64,000 nt of DNA from Erinaceus europaeus (GCF_950295315.1 NC_080171.1:99921445-99985444), one strand, 5' to 3'. Positions 11,236 through 22,446 are shown, counted from the first letter of the stretch. Notes: generated by a model from the letters alone, not told the origin. Translations and numbers: made by a program.

Positions 11236-11410
11236 TGCCTTCTTCTTCTTCTTCTTCTTCTTCTTCTTCTTTTTCATTTTTCCTTTTTTTTTTTTTTTTA
11301 TCAGAGTACTGTTCATCTCTGGCTTATGGAGGTGTGGGGGGATTGAATCTGGGACTTCAGAGCCTCAGGCATGAGTCTCTTTGCATAACCATTATACTAT
11401 CTACCCCCAC
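11236..11410 (-). repeat. (TTC)n plus SINE-D
   Basis: (TTC)n at 11239-11272 continues a reverse SINE-D with poly-T, GATTGAATCTGGGACTTCAG and GCATAACCATTATACTATCT. Confidence 0.8.
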
Positions 11411-12520
11411 CCCTGCCTTCTACTCCATAATATGCCTGAGGTGGAAGTTACCCAGCCTCTCTGGGACCCACTATTTCCTTGCAGGAGGCTGAGGGTGCTG
11501 GAAATAAAGGCAGGCTGTCTTCTGGGGGAGATAAATTTCCCTCATTCCCTGTGCTTTAGGCCCCTCCTCTCTCCTCCCTCATTCCTCTCCATCATCCATG
11601 ATCTCAGCAGGGAGGGAACAGGGCACCAGGAAACTTCTGCAGTCTCACCTCTTCCCCTTCCTTCCTCCTGCCCCAGGTGCACCCTGCCTCCCAGGGCAGG
11701 AAGAAGGATACTGTCTATCCCCCCCACACACACACACATACACACACTCCCCATAGGTGGTCCCCTGAAAACACCCTTAGGACACATGGGAATGAGGACC
11801 CTAGGTCTGCTTATTAGCAATTCTCAAACCCTTTCCTCTCCAAGCTGGGTGGATCCTGGGAGATCATCCCAGGCCATCTGTTGGGGAGATTGTGGTCCCA
11901 AGTATAGGATAGTACAAAATTCATGTCACACAAAGAGGCACAAGGCTAGCCATCCCCCCCCCCCCCCCGGGCTCAGGGAAGAAATATCAGACAATTCTTA
12001 ATCTCCTACTTAGCCCAAAGTCAGGTGGGTCTTCTTAGAGGTCACTAGAAAGGGGCTCAGGCTAACCCACTCTTTCAGAACCACTGAACTCTCTGAATGA
12101 TGAGAGTAGGGAGCAGGGTGTGTTTTTTCCATCAGTTCCAGAGTAGGCCTGATAACACAGGCTCTGTCAGGATCACCAGTAACACTGCCCCCAAAATTGG
12201 AAGGTTTGGGTTGGATTCTAGACTTGCCATTCCCAAGATTTCTCAAGATACCCTTGTTATGCTAGAAGGGGATGAGTAGTTTAAGGGCACTGGCAAGGAA
12301 GATGGAGTCAAACCCTGGTCCTGTCTCTTATTAATTAATGTGTCAAACTGTGCAAGTAAACTTCAGTCCTCATTTGTAAAATGGGGGCTAGTGACACTGT
12401 CTCTCTCCTGCGGCGGCTATGAGGGGTAGACAAGACACCCTGTCTGCACAGGTAGGGACAAAATTACAGCAAAAGAAACTTCAAGGTCCTTGATGCTAAG
12501 CGCACATCCGCAGCCTGACT
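11410..12520. other. Unique sequence with MIR remnant
   Basis: No exon recognised. A (CA)n lies near 11727-11752, a C-run at 11956-11969, and a forward MIR near 12300-12420 (CTCATTTGTAAAATGGGGGC). Confidence 0.45.
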
Positions 12521-12604
12521 TGTCAGATTGCTTAAGGGCACTTACTTGACCCCAGAACGCTCCTGTCCCCACCGACCCTCTCAGGGCCCAGCGAGATCAC
12601 TTAC

Positions 12605-12648
12605 CCTCTGGGTCCCAGTGAGGGACACCTTCGGCCCACTGCAGTCAT
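12605..12648 (-). CDS. SH2D3C: SH2D3C short-isoform alternative first coding exon
   Basis: ATG at 12648-12646 opens MTAVGRRCPSLGPR plus GG, then donor GTAAGTG (12604-12598). This matches the remembered human alternative start MTAVGRRCPALGPRG. The exit phase (2) equals that of the long-isoform exon at 14738, an independent check that both join the same downstream exon. It sits at the downstream edge of a CpG- and GC-rich stretch on its own strand. Confidence 0.85.
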
Positions 12649-15600
12649 GGTTCCCCCACGGTCGCTGCAGGCAGTCCGGGGACCTCCTCAGTCCCGCAGC
12701 TCCCGCTTTTCTCGGGCCAAGGAGTTGCGAGGCCCCGAGCCGGACTTCGGAGGCGTGGCCTGTCCTGTAGGACACGCCCAGGACACACCCCTGTCTTTTG
12801 CAGCTCCACTCCTCCCACTGGCTGGGGACACGCCCCTTTGGGAGAGCAAACCCCCCCCTTCATCATCTCAGCATCTGCCTGCGCCCCTAGCGGGGAAGAC
12901 CACGCCCCTCTTATAACCCTTTCCCCGCCCCCTCCAATGTTTGCCCAATCCGGAAGTCTGGAGAAGCCACGCCTCCCAGAGCTCATTCTCCCCGCTCCGC
13001 CTCGCCCAACTTTGCACAGCCCAGGTTTGAAGCCTTTCTCCCAGGGCAAATCTCCCATGGCAAGACAATGGAGTGCCTCAGAAACACCTCAGGAAACTAG
13101 AAGGCCCTCCTCCCTGCACACAGCACTGTTCCTCCACGCCCGAATGATTTCGAATTTTGGAGAGAATAGTAGGAGAAAGCTGCCTGAAACAGCCAGGGAC
13201 AGTGGAAAGGCATTAGTTATACTGATCATAAGTGTAAGCATCCCCATCTATTGTGTGTTTGGGGGGTGCCAGACACTAAGTATGTGACTGAGGAGGTGGC
13301 TCAGTGGTAGAGCATAGGTTTTGTATGTATAAATCCTGAGCTCAATCCACCAGCACTGCATATGCCAGAATGATGGTTTGATTGTCTCAGTAAATAGATA
13401 CCATGGGGTGAAAGGGGGAGGAAAAGAAGATTAAGGTGTTATAACTATGTTATTCTTGAATTCTCACTGCAATATTGCAAGGTAGGTGCTATCACTATGC
13501 TCATTTATCATATGAGGAAATCAAAATTTAGAGGCTAGGATAGGCTTGTCCAAGTTCAAACATTAAGAGGCAAAAATCTGGACTGGATTCACTCTGTTGC
13601 TTTCCAAATGGGCCTCTTAGTCTCAGTTACCTCAATACACAGAAGCTGTGCTTGGGGTTTCAGGGCAAAGCCACTTGAGAGTGGTTCATAACCAGCTCTA
13701 GAGTCTCTTTTGCTCAGTCGAGGTTTCATCTTTACTTCAGCAGACACATCTTATTGGAGTAGTTTATTTATACAAAGGCTCTGAAAGGACTGTGAAGTTC
13801 ACAGCTACAGGACTTCAAAAATAGTAAGTACAACAAACTAGATGAGTGCTGGAGTCAGGTAGATTCCTGCTCAAGTCCCTTATCTGCCACCTTGGCTCAG
13901 CCTCAGTTTAACCATCTGCAAGATGGTGTTAATAGCATTTTTTACAGGGTGTGAATAACATCTGTTTTAACACCCAGTGAAATGAGTATTTTTAAATGGC
14001 AGCTATGGTCAGAGAAACACTATCTGTAGTTTCACATGAACTCAGCTCACCCTAGGAGGAAGTTGACAGGTGGTTTGCTAGTCCAGATCCAGTGGAACTA
14101 TAGGTGAGGGTTTGGGGCTGGGGGTCTAAACCAGGGACTCAGTCTCTGGGTTTGGGCCTTATGAGCAGATCAGTGCCCATGCAGTTGGGTGCATAAGAAT
14201 TTGAAGTCAGGTGGGTCTCAGTTCAGATCCCAACTCTGTCATTTCCTAGAAGCAAATCAACTTCCTCTGATTCTTAGTGTCCTTCTATGTCTTGTGTAAA
14301 TAATAGTATTGCCTCACCAGGTGTTTTCTGTTTGTTTGTTTGTTTGTTTGTGTTCTAGAACTAACAGCATGTGGAGAATTAAGTCTTTGTGGTTAATGTG
14401 TTGGTGAGTTCTATTTTTTTTTCTGTTATCTTTTTTTTTTTTTTATTTGATGCCACAGAGCATAGAATGAGCCTTGGGTCTCATCTCCCTATTCCGATTT
14501 GTTTTTTGAGAGACAGGCAGACAAAAGAGAAAGAAATACCAAAACACTGCTCCACTGTCCATGGTGCCTTACTTGGTGCCATTCATGGTGCTTCCATGTG
14601 GTTCTGGGGATTGAACCCAGGGCTTCATGCATGGTAATGCACTAAGCTTTCATTCTGCCACAGTCGTTGCTACTAGAGGAGACCAGACACACAATCCCTG
14701 CAGGTCCCACCTCACCAAGCCCCCTGTGGGTACTTACCTTTCTGGGGACATATTTCTGGGGGCACTCTCTACTCTCTTGTCTGCCCTGGTATCCTCAGGC
14801 TTTTTTTCCAGGTCCGTCTTCACTGCTGAAGGGCCAGGTCCCACTGCTGGAGTATCCTTCAGGGGGGCATCTGTCTCCATCACTACTTCCTTGGCTGCCT
14901 CCATGTCTGGAGGGTTGGTCAGAACTTGGGGTACCAGAGGGGACTCAGGATCCCCCTCTGGGGTCTCCATTATAGACTGTCGGTCTCGAGACTTTTTGAT
15001 GCTAGGACGAGGCATGGTGCCCATGTGGCTGTACATGTCACTGGAGCGGGCATAGGCTGGGGGACTCTTGGGAACTGTCACCATGTCATCCTGTGTGGCC
15101 TCAAAGTCGTCACGTTCCAGATAGGACCGGATACTGTAGGCAGTTGAGGACCGTCTCAGAGTAAAGGACCGAGGAAGACTGGAGAGACTACCAAAGCCCT
15201 TGAACTTGAAGAACTCTGGGGGGTGGGGGAGGTAGGAAAAGGAGTCACTGACAATGCCAACAGCAGTGCCAACAACAACAACAATAACAGGACTGGAAAG
15301 CTAGCTCATTTGCATATTGCACCTGCTTTGCCATATGCATGATCCAAGTTTGAACTTGGCCCCTGCTGCACTGGAGAAAATTTTGGTGCTGTGTGTTCTC
15401 TCTCTCTCTCTCAAAAAAAAAAAAATCATTCAAGAGTAGTGAAACCCTAGTGAAGACAATAGTAATAGCAGTTATAACAACAGTAACACATTGGTCAGGG
15501 CCATGAGGTGGCTTAGGAGTAGAGCACATGCATGTGTGAGGCCCTGGGTTCCATCCCTGGCACCACATAAAAGGCTGAGTGGTGCTATGGTCTCACTAAA

Positions 15601-16262
15601 ACAAACAAACAAACAACAAAACTGCAATGTCACTAACTGAGGGTCTGTAGAGGGCTTGAGACTTTCTGGACACCTCTCTAATCGATGTGTCACAATGGCT
15701 GTGTTCCGGAGTTACAGAGCCCTGGACTCCAATCCCTGCTTTTTTACCTCTTGGCTGTGTGACCTAGGCAAACCACTTGGCCTCTTGGATCCCCATTCTC
15801 CACCTCAGTAAAAGAGAGAGTACATATAGTACACTCTTCCTATTGGGCAGCGGGAGGGTCAAAGAAATGCTTATACCAAACTTGCTTTACATGGTGCTTG
15901 ACACTCAGAATATCTCAGTAAGAGGTAATAAAGTGGTCCGGGAGGTGACGCAGTGGATAAAGCATCGGACTCTCAAGCATGAGGTCCTGAGTTCCATCCC
16001 TGGCAGCACATGTACAAGAGTGATGTCTGGTTCTTTCTCTCTCTCTCCTTTCTAGTGAATAAATAAATAAAATCTTAAAAAAAAAAAAGAGGTAATAAAG
16101 ATGGTATGGTAATACTCCTCATCAGTCTATCAAACATGTTAGTCTCACATAGTTCAATAACACCAGTTTAAACCCCTACTTTCCAGCTGAGGAAATTGAG
16201 GTTCAGTGGTTTGGAACAGCCTGCCTGAGGTCACACAACTGTGGTGTGTGTGTGTGCATTCA

Positions 16263-16311
<49 letters not shown>

Positions 16312-17630
16312 TAAGTTGAGAAGGGGGTGTTTGAGTCTGGTTCTGCACACTCAGGTGACAAGGGGGTTTTAGGGAGCCTGAGTGTCCTGTTCCCTGAAGT
16401 TCTCTCCTTCCTGTCAGCTGAGCCCCAGATCTGACTCTAGTAGCAATGCTCTGGTGATACCATCTCCCCGCTTCGTGGAGGCCCCATGAGTCTATTCCTC
16501 CCTGCCACAAGCTATGAGACTGTCCCTCCTTGAAGTTACCATCCTCTGAGTTCCCTACAACCTCCAGATATGAGAAGAAAGAAAGAAAGAGAGAGAGAGA
16601 AAGGAAGAAAAGAAAAGTGTGTGGGGGTGCTATTTTCTCTGTTCCTGGCACTGCTCTTCAGGTTCTCACAACCATACTGAAATGTAGGTAGTAAGAGGAA
16701 GTGAAGGTCCTGAGATGGGGAGAGACCTGCCCAGGGTTACACAGCAAGTCTGAGCCTGGCTGAGGGCCGGGGACTCTGATGATAAGGGTTCTGGGACATT
16801 CCTTCTGCCTTCCTACCCCCACCCCCCACCCCCCCATCCTGGTCTTCGCCTTTGCCTGCTGATCTCCATCAGAAAATGCAGATGCTCTTAGAAGGTCAGG
16901 GAAGCAGAAACTGTGCAAGTGGCCCCTGCCTTTTTCAGCACCGCTTGCTTTGGCTCCTGGGACCCAGGTGTCTACAGGTAACAGTTATGGGACAAGGAGG
17001 GGGATCTAAGGCTCATGGGACATGGAATGAAGCTTCATAATGAACTCGGCCTGATCAGCCTTGGAATGTGGCCCTAACCCTTGCTCTGTCCCCAACCTCA
17101 TCCCATCTCCCAATCCCCTGCACTGTCAGAGCAAAGCAGTGAGAGGAAAAGGGGGCCCTGGAAGGGGGACCAACTGGGGAGAAGGTCGTGGACGAAAGGG
17201 AACCCTCACCAAACTGCTATGGATTCTTGCCTCAGAAGGGTGCAGGGTCCAGGCATCACTGTGGGAGGGCATGTGGGTCAGCACCCTTCAGCCCCAACTC
17301 CAGCAACTCCCAACCTGAGAGCCCATAGGAATGGTGGGCTTTCTGTGAGGTTGGGGAGGGTCAGAGACAGACTAATGACAGAGGGAGAAAAAGTAATGGG
17401 TTGGGTGGAGAGGGAGAAGTGGGGTGGAAGAGAATCAGCAGGATGAAGAAGGGACAACTCAAAACCCCAGGAGAGAGCTTTCAAGAGAGACAGAGATGGA
17501 GGGAAAGAGAAAGAGAAAGGAGCAATGTAACTGTGAATATGGAGAAAATCAGGAATGGACAGAGGGATGGAGGGGAAGGTCGGTGGCACTTACTGAATTT
17601 TTTGCTGGCCTTCTTGGGCACCTCCGTCAT
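12605..17630 (-). CDS. SH2D3C: SH2D3C (5' part only): SH2-domain adaptor, alternative first exons
   Basis: The SH2D3C product (NSP3/CHAT/SHEP1) is a cytoplasmic adaptor that couples receptor signalling to p130Cas-family proteins through an N-terminal SH2 and a C-terminal Cas-binding domain (family knowledge). Only the N-terminal isoform-specific part is visible. The long isoform reads 17630..17594 joined to 15215..14738: MTEVPKKASKKF, then a Lys codon split across the junction, then FFKFKGFGSLSSLPRSFTLR and a Ser/Pro-rich stretch ending NMSPE plus two bases. A short isoform starts at 12648 and ends with donor GTAAGTG after MTAVGRRCPSLGPR plus two bases. Both end in phase 2, so both can join the same next exon. 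SH2 and C-terminal exons were not found to the left and probably lie beyond position 1. Recognition is from remembered mammalian orthologues. Confidence 0.88.
12640..13070 (-). promoter_or_regulatory. CpG-rich promoter region for the SH2D3C short isoform
   Basis: A GC- and CpG-enriched stretch lies immediately upstream, on the minus strand, of the 12648 start. It has several CACGCCC/GGGCGTG boxes resembling Sp/KLF sites near 12774, 12829, 12902 and 12967. No TATA box was seen. Inferred promoter from position and composition. Confidence 0.55.
13215..13570. repeat. SINE-E inside a reverse MIR-like element
   Basis: 13280-13405 forward tRNA-like SINE (GGTGGCTCAGTGGTAGAGCA); flanks 13215-13275 and 13430-13570 (GGTAGGTGCTATCACTATGC, ATATGAGGAAATC) look like MIR. 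Confidence 0.6.
13830..14335 (+). repeat. Two MIR remnants and (GTTT)n
   Basis: 13845-13960 (CAGCCTCAGTTTAACCATCT) and 14185-14320 (CAGATCCCAACTCTGTCATT); (GTTT)n at 14328-14351. Confidence 0.55.
14430..14662 (-). repeat. SINE-E
   Basis: Reverse: poly-T, AAACACTGCTCCACTGTCCA, TGGGGATTGAACCCAGGGCT. Confidence 0.7.
14738..15215 (-). CDS. SH2D3C: SH2D3C long-isoform second coding exon
   Basis: The acceptor follows a C-rich tract; the AG at 15217-15216 precedes exon base 15215. The two leading bases complete the Lys codon begun in exon 1, giving KKFKFFKFKGFG as in orthologues; using the second AG would lose this Lys. The exon continues through SRSYLERDDFEATQDD-like sequence, then MVTVPKSPPAYARSSDMYSH, a region rich in Pro, Glu and Ser, and ends at donor GTAAGTA (14737-14731). 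Mostly low-complexity and probably disordered. Phase 2 exit. Confidence 0.87.
15288..15425 (+). repeat. SINE-E
   Basis: GAAAGCTAGCTCATTTGCAT head, CT run and A-tail; same family as 46048. Confidence 0.65.
15495..15618 (+). repeat. SINE-E
   Basis: GAGGTGGCTTAGGAGTAGAG head, GGGTTCCATCCCTGG box, (ACAA)n tail. Confidence 0.65.
15690..15920 (+). repeat. MIR
   Basis: GGACTCCAATCCCTGC..GCTGTGTGACCTAGGCAAAC, continuing through TGGTGCTTGACACTCAG. Confidence 0.65.
15934..16086 (+). repeat. SINE-C with TSD
   Basis: TSD AAGAGGTAATAAAG at 15920-15933 and 16087-16100. Confidence 0.93.
16160..16780 (-). repeat. MIR remnants and (GT)n
   Basis: Reverse MIR at 16165-16235 (GAGGAAATTGAGGTTCAGTG) and 16660-16775 (CCCAGGGTTACACAGCAAGT); (GT)n at 16268-16310. 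Confidence 0.6.
16780..17590. other. Unique sequence upstream of SH2D3C exon 2
   Basis: Intron of SH2D3C long isoform. C-run near 16818-16835; no exon recognised. Confidence 0.45.
17594..17630 (-). CDS. SH2D3C: SH2D3C long-isoform first coding exon
   Basis: Minus-strand ATG at 17630-17628 encodes MTEVPKKASKKF plus one base, followed by donor GTAAGT (17593-17588). The chosen ATG fits the known MTEGTKKTSKKF start. Two in-frame upstream ATGs exist in an open frame reaching 17726, but the encoded residues are not recognised as orthologous, so they are not used. Confidence 0.85.
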
Positions 17631-17736
17631 CTTGGTTGTCTTGGTTGGTCCGAGAGGGGCTTCAGACATCAGTGCTGAGGTGCCTTCTTCACCATCTCTT
17701 CCTCTTTCAGGCGCCCTCAAACTCACTTCCTCTGTG

Positions 17737-17746
17737 TATTTTTAAA
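17737..17746 (-). promoter_or_regulatory. TATA-like element upstream of SH2D3C long first exon
   Basis: On the minus strand TTTAAAAATA lies about 107 bases upstream of the MTEVPKK start codon. Spacing would allow a short 5' UTR. Weak single-motif evidence. Confidence 0.3.
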
Positions 17747-18059
17747 CCAGTGAAACTCCCACAGCCCCACCCTCCCCATCATATCCATGGGGGGCGGGGG
17801 CCAGGCCCTCTCCCAGCCTTGGACCCCCATGGGCCACCTCCTTGGCCTCAGCAGTAGGGCACAAGGGAGCAAACCACAAACCCCGGGGAACAAACCACAG
17901 GCTCTGGGAACAGAGCCCACTGGGCCGGGGCTGCTGGGAATCTGCCAGCAGTTGTCAGGGGGTCTGGTCCTAGGGCTGGGAGAGTGCAGTTTATTCTAAG
18001 TCTGGGTAACCAGGGGAGGGGCAGGCAGTGGGGCGGGGCATAGGGGAATGTTATGGTTA

Positions 18060-18250
18060 GGCCTTGTATGGGCTCTGGGATCACTCAAGTTCAAGTCACT
18101 TCCCTGAGCCTCAATTTCCTCTCTGTGAGCAGGAGGTACTGGCAGTGCCCACTGCACAGTGTCCAGTAGATGGAACAAAGACTGGCCCAGAAATAGTGCC
18201 CACTATGGCCTTTCTCTCTTTCTTCCTTTCTTCTTTACATTTGGATTAAC
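18060..18250 (+). repeat. MIR remnant
   Basis: CAAGTCACTTCCCTGAGCCT..CAATTTCCTCTCTGTGAGCA. Confidence 0.6.
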
Positions 18251-18257
18251 TAGCTTT

Positions 18258-18535
18258 TTAAAAAATATTTATTTATTCATTCCCTTTTGTTGCCCTTGTT
18301 GTTTTATTGTTGTAGTTATTATTGATGTCACTGTTGTTGGATAGGACAGAGAGAAATGGAGAGAGGAGGGGAAGACAGAGAGGGGGCAAAGAAAGATAGA
18401 CACCTGCAGACCTGCTTCACCGATTATGAAGTGACTTCCCTGCAGGCGGGGAGCCAGGGCTCAAACTGGGTTCCCTACACGGGTCCTTGCACGTTGCGCC
18501 ACGTGCGCTTAACCTGCCGCGCTACCACCTGACTC
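18258..18535 (-). repeat. SINE-A
   Basis: Reverse: TTTTGTTGCCCTTGTTG, GACACCTGCAGACCTGCTTC, GCGCTACCACCTGACTC. Confidence 0.88.
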
Positions 18536-18539
18536 ACAG

Positions 18540-18855
18540 TTTTTGTTTTGTTTTGGTTTGTTTTGGTTTGGTTTGTTTTAACCAGGGCACTAACTGCTTA
18601 GCTCAGGCTTAAGGATGTGAGAGGGATTGAACCTGGGACTTTTGAGCCTCAGGTATGAGATAAATGGCTATCTCTCTGCATAGCCATTATACTATCTCGC
18701 CTGCCTGAATCAATCAATCAATCAATCAACCTTTTTTTCATTCTTTCTACCATAGCACTTCTGAACTCTGGTTTATGGTAGTGCAGGGATTGAACCTAGG
18801 AACATCAGACGTGAAAGTCTTTTTGCATAATCACTATGTTGTCTCTCCAGCTCCC
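18540..18855 (-). repeat. Two SINE-D copies with (TTTTG)n and (AATC)n
   Basis: 18585-18705 and 18740-18855, each with GATTGAACCT(G/A)GGA; microsatellites at 18540-18584 and 18707-18731. Confidence 0.75.
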
Positions 18856-18971
18856 ACATTGGATTTTCAAGTTAGCAGGGACATAGCAAATTTGGTCCAT
18901 CATATCCACTGTACTGGGGTGGGGAAACTGAGGCAGGGATCGACAAGCTGCCTACACAGATTTAAACTTAA

Positions 18972-19247
18972 TTTTTTTAAAAAATATTTATGTATTATTC
19001 CCTTTTGTTGCCCTTGTTGGTTTATTGTTGTAGTTATTATTGCTGTTGGATAAGACAGAGAGAAATGAAGAGAGGAGGTGAAGATAGAGAGGGGAGAGAA
19101 AGATAGACACCTGTAGACCTGCTTCACCGCTTGTGAAGTGACTCCCTTGTAGGTGGGGAGCCGGGGGCTCAAATCAGGATCCTTACGCCTTGTCCTTGTG
19201 CTTTGCGCCACCTGAGCTTTACCCACTGCGCTACTGCCTGATTCCCT
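18972..19247 (-). repeat. SINE-A
   Basis: TTCCCTTTTGTTGCCCTTGT to GCGCTACTGCCTGATTCCC; the flanks look like reverse MIR. Confidence 0.87.
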
Positions 19248-19621
19248 AAACTTAGGGTTGTTTTTTTTTTTACCCACTTCCTGTTGCTTTTTCATTCTAC
19301 AATCTATGTGTGAGTATGTGTGTATACATGAGCAGAACAGAGATGAGGAAATGAAATTCCCCTTGCAGGTTGTCCTGCACCCGCGGAAGTTGAGGTGGGT
19401 GGTGATGGGGGTGGGCACAAAGTCAGGGACTCCAATCTCAGCTCTGTGTGTTCTGGACTGTTACCGACTAGAACATCCAAAGCCTCAGTCTCCTAATCTC
19501 TAGAATGGGCATGAAGGTGAGGGTTCTTGAATGACTGGGCAGCACTATCCTGGCCCCAGTCTGGCAATTATGGGACCCAAGGCCAGAGGGAGCCTTTCCT
19601 TTAACCTCCATAAAAACAACA

Positions 19622-20390
19622 GTGAGGGGCCGGGCAGCAGCGAGTTGGGCACACATGGCACACAAGTGCAAGAACCAGTGTAAGGAACCCGGTTCGAGCT
19701 CCCATCTCCCCACCTGCAGGGCGGGGGTCGCTTCACAGTTGGTGAAGCAGGCTGCAGGTATGTATCTTTCTCTCCCCCTCTCTGTCTTCCCCTCTGCTCT
19801 TGATTTCTCTCTGTCCTATTCAACAGCAATGACAACAATAATAATAACAACAAGGGCAACAAAAATGGAAAAAAAATAGCCTCCTGGAGCAGTGGGTTCC
19901 TAGGGCAGGCACCAAGCCCCAGCAATAACCCTGGAGGCAAAAAAAAAAAAAAATGAGGGGCCAAGTGATGACACACCTGGTTGCGCACACACACTACAGT
20001 GTGCAAGGACCTGGGTTCAAGCCCCTGGTCCCCACCTGCAGGGGAAAAGTTTCACAAGTGGTGAAGTAGAGCTGCAGGTGTTTCTCTGTCTCTCTCCCTG
20101 TCTATCTTCCCTTCCACTCTCAAGTTCCGTCTCTATCCAATAATAAGTAAATAAATAAAACAAAAAATATTTAGGGGCCAGGTGGTGGTGCACCTAGTTG
20201 AGGGCACATGTTACAATGTGCAAGGACCAAGGTTTGAGCCCCTGGTCCCCACCTGCACGGGGAAAGCTTTGCAAGTGGTGAAGCAGGGCTGCAGGTGTCT
20301 CTCTTTCTCTCCCCCTCTCTCTCTTCCCTTACCCTCTCAATTTCTGACTATCTCTATCCAATAAATAAATGTATTTTTAAAAAAACACTT
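19622..20390 (+). repeat. SINE-A, SINE-B, SINE-B in tandem
   Basis: 19622-19955 long SINE-A ending in the AGCAATAACCCTGGAGG module; 19957-20170 and 20173-20390 SINE-B copies. Confidence 0.85.
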
Positions 20391-20393
20391 AAA

Positions 20394-21030
20394 GGTGGTA
20401 CAAAGTGCAAGGACCGGTGTAAGGATCCCAGTTCAAGTCCCCGGCTCCCCACCTGCATGGGAGTCACTTCACAAGCGGTGAAGCAGGTCTGCAGGTGTCT
20501 ATCCTTCTCTCCCCCTCTCTGTCTTCCCCTCCTCTCTCCATTTCTCTCTGTCCTATCTAACAATGACAACATCAATAACAACAACAATAATAACTACAAC
20601 AACAATAACAAACAAGGGCAACAAAAGGAAATTAATAAATATTTTTTAAAAACACTTAAAAACTTGGGGGTCGGGTGGTGGCGCAGCGGGTTAAGCACAT
20701 GTGGCGCAAAGCGCAGGGACCGGCGTAAGGATCCCAGTTCGAGCCCCCAGCTCCCCACCTGCAGGGGAGTCGCTTCACAGGCGGTGAAGCAGGTCTGCAG
20801 GTGTCTGTCTTTCTCTCTCCTTCTCTGTCTTCCCCTCCTCTCTCCATTTCTCTCTGTCCTATCCAACAACGAACAACATCAACAATGGCAATAATAATAA
20901 CCACAACGAGGCTACAACAACAAGGGCAACAAAAAAGGGGGAAAATGGCCTCCAGGAGCGGTGGATTCATGGTGCAGGCACCGAGCCCAGCAATAACCCT
21001 GGAGGGAAAAGAAAAAAAAAAAACCACTTA
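20394..21030 (+). repeat. Two SINE-A copies
   Basis: 20394-20655; 20665-21028 long form with GTGGCGCAGCGGGTTAAGCA and the AATAACCCTGGAGG end. Confidence 0.88.
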
Positions 21031-21705
21031 AAAACTGATGTGGCCCAGGAGGTGGTAAAGATAAAGCACTGGACCCTCAAGCATGAGACCTTAAATTCAG
21101 TATTTAGTATCAAATGGACCAGAGATGATCTTTTATTTATTTATTTATCTTCCCTTTTGTTGCCCTTGTTGTCTTTCATTATTGTTGTAGTTATTATTGT
21201 TATTGATGTCGTCATTGTTGGATAGGACAGAGAGAAATAGAGAGAGGAGGGTAAGACAGAGAGGGAGAGAAAGACAGACACCTGCAGACCTGTTTCACCA
21301 CTTGTGAAGCGACTCCCCTGCAGGTGGGGAGCCGGGGGCTCGAACTGGGATCCTTATGCCCGTCCTTGCGCTTTGCACCACCTGCGCTTAACCCGCTGAG
21401 CCACCGCCCGACTCCCCAAAGATTATCTTTTTAAAAAATATTATTTATTATTTATTTATTCTTTTTAAAATTTTTATGTATATATTTGTTTATTTTCCTT
21501 TTTGTTGCCCTTGTTGTTTAACATTGTTGTGGTTATTTTTGTTGTTGTTATTGATGTTGTTGGATAGGAGAGAGAGAAATGGAGAGAGGAGGGGAAGACA
21601 GAGAGGGGGAGAGAAAGACAGACACCTGCAGACCTGCTTCACCACTTGTGAAGCGACTCCCCTGCATGTGGGGAGCCGGGTGCTCGAACTGGGATCCTTA
21701 AGCAG

Positions 21706-21917
21706 GTTCTATGACCCACATAGTCAACGACTGCCACCTCTCCAGATTCAAAGGAGGTCTCGAAACTTCACATCAGGCTCAACCTGACGCTGTTGACTGG
21801 CTACGGAAGAAGGGCAAACGTTAGAAGAAGAAGAAGGAGGAGGAGGAGGAGGAGGAGGAGGAGGAGGAGGAAGAGGAGGAGGAGGAGGAGGAGGAGAAGA
21901 AGAAGAAGAAGAAGAAT
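21706..21917 (+). repeat. Unclassified short element with (AAG/AGG)n tail
   Basis: AGGTTCTATGACCCACATAG to GGCTACGGAAGAAGGGCAAA, then a purine-only (AAGA)(GGA)n tract to 21917. Not SINE-A/B/C/D. Confidence 0.5.
21822..21917. repeat. (GGA)n/(GAA)n microsatellite
   Basis: About 95 bases of pure purine triplets. Confidence 0.97.
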
Positions 21918-22446
21918 GAGAAGGTACTTGTGCTTTGTGCCATGTGCGCTTAATCCGCTGCATCACCGCTCGACTCCCTATTTATTCCCTTTTGTTGCCC
22001 TTGTTGTAGTTATTATTGTTGTTGTTATTAATGTCATCGTTGTTAGATAGGACAGAGAGAAATGGAGAGAGAAGGGGAAGACAGAGAGGGTGAGAGAAAG
22101 ATAGACACCTGCAGATCTGCTTTACCTCCTGTGAAGTGACTCCCCTGCAGGTGGGGAACCAGGGGCTCGAACTGGGATCCTTTGCTGGTCCTTGCGCTTT
22201 GCGTCACCTGCGCTTAACCCACCGCACTACTGCCTGACTCCCGATGATCTGGTTTGTTCTCCCTCTCCCTCCTTCTCCATCTCCCTTTTCCTCTCACTCC
22301 CCTTCTCCCTCTCTTTCTCTCTCTCTTCCTCTCTCTCTCTCTCACAAATAAATAAATCTTAAGATAAATACGTAAATAACAATGGTGAACATCTTTAGTA
22401 TGTTCCAGCCACAGGGCTCAGTCTAATAAAAGTCAGTGTAATTTCT

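Larger units (their letters stand above)
21035..22365. repeat. SINE-C split by a cluster of reverse SINE-As
   Basis: SINE-C 5' part 21035-21131 ends GATGATCT, and the tail resumes with GATGATCTGG at 22243. Between lie reverse SINE-As at about 21132-21415, 21425-21705 and 21925-22240, plus the element at 21706. Confidence 0.8.

Noticed and set aside
12528..13287. Plus-strand frames in the CpG-rich patch
   Set aside because: The recognisable exon there is on the minus strand (SH2D3C short isoform); plus frames are shadows.
20295..20894. 199-codon open frame
   Set aside because: Runs through two SINE-A copies and the CAACAATAA spacers; all similar frames in SINEs repeat the same peptide.
21793..22050. 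Open frame with a long Arg run
   Set aside because: Translation of the (GGA)n/(GAA)n microsatellite; no gene structure around it.
18258..22240. Regularly recurring near-identical blocks resembling an array
   Set aside because: Not a CRISPR: units are 150-300 bp dispersed SINEs in a mammalian genome, in both orientations.
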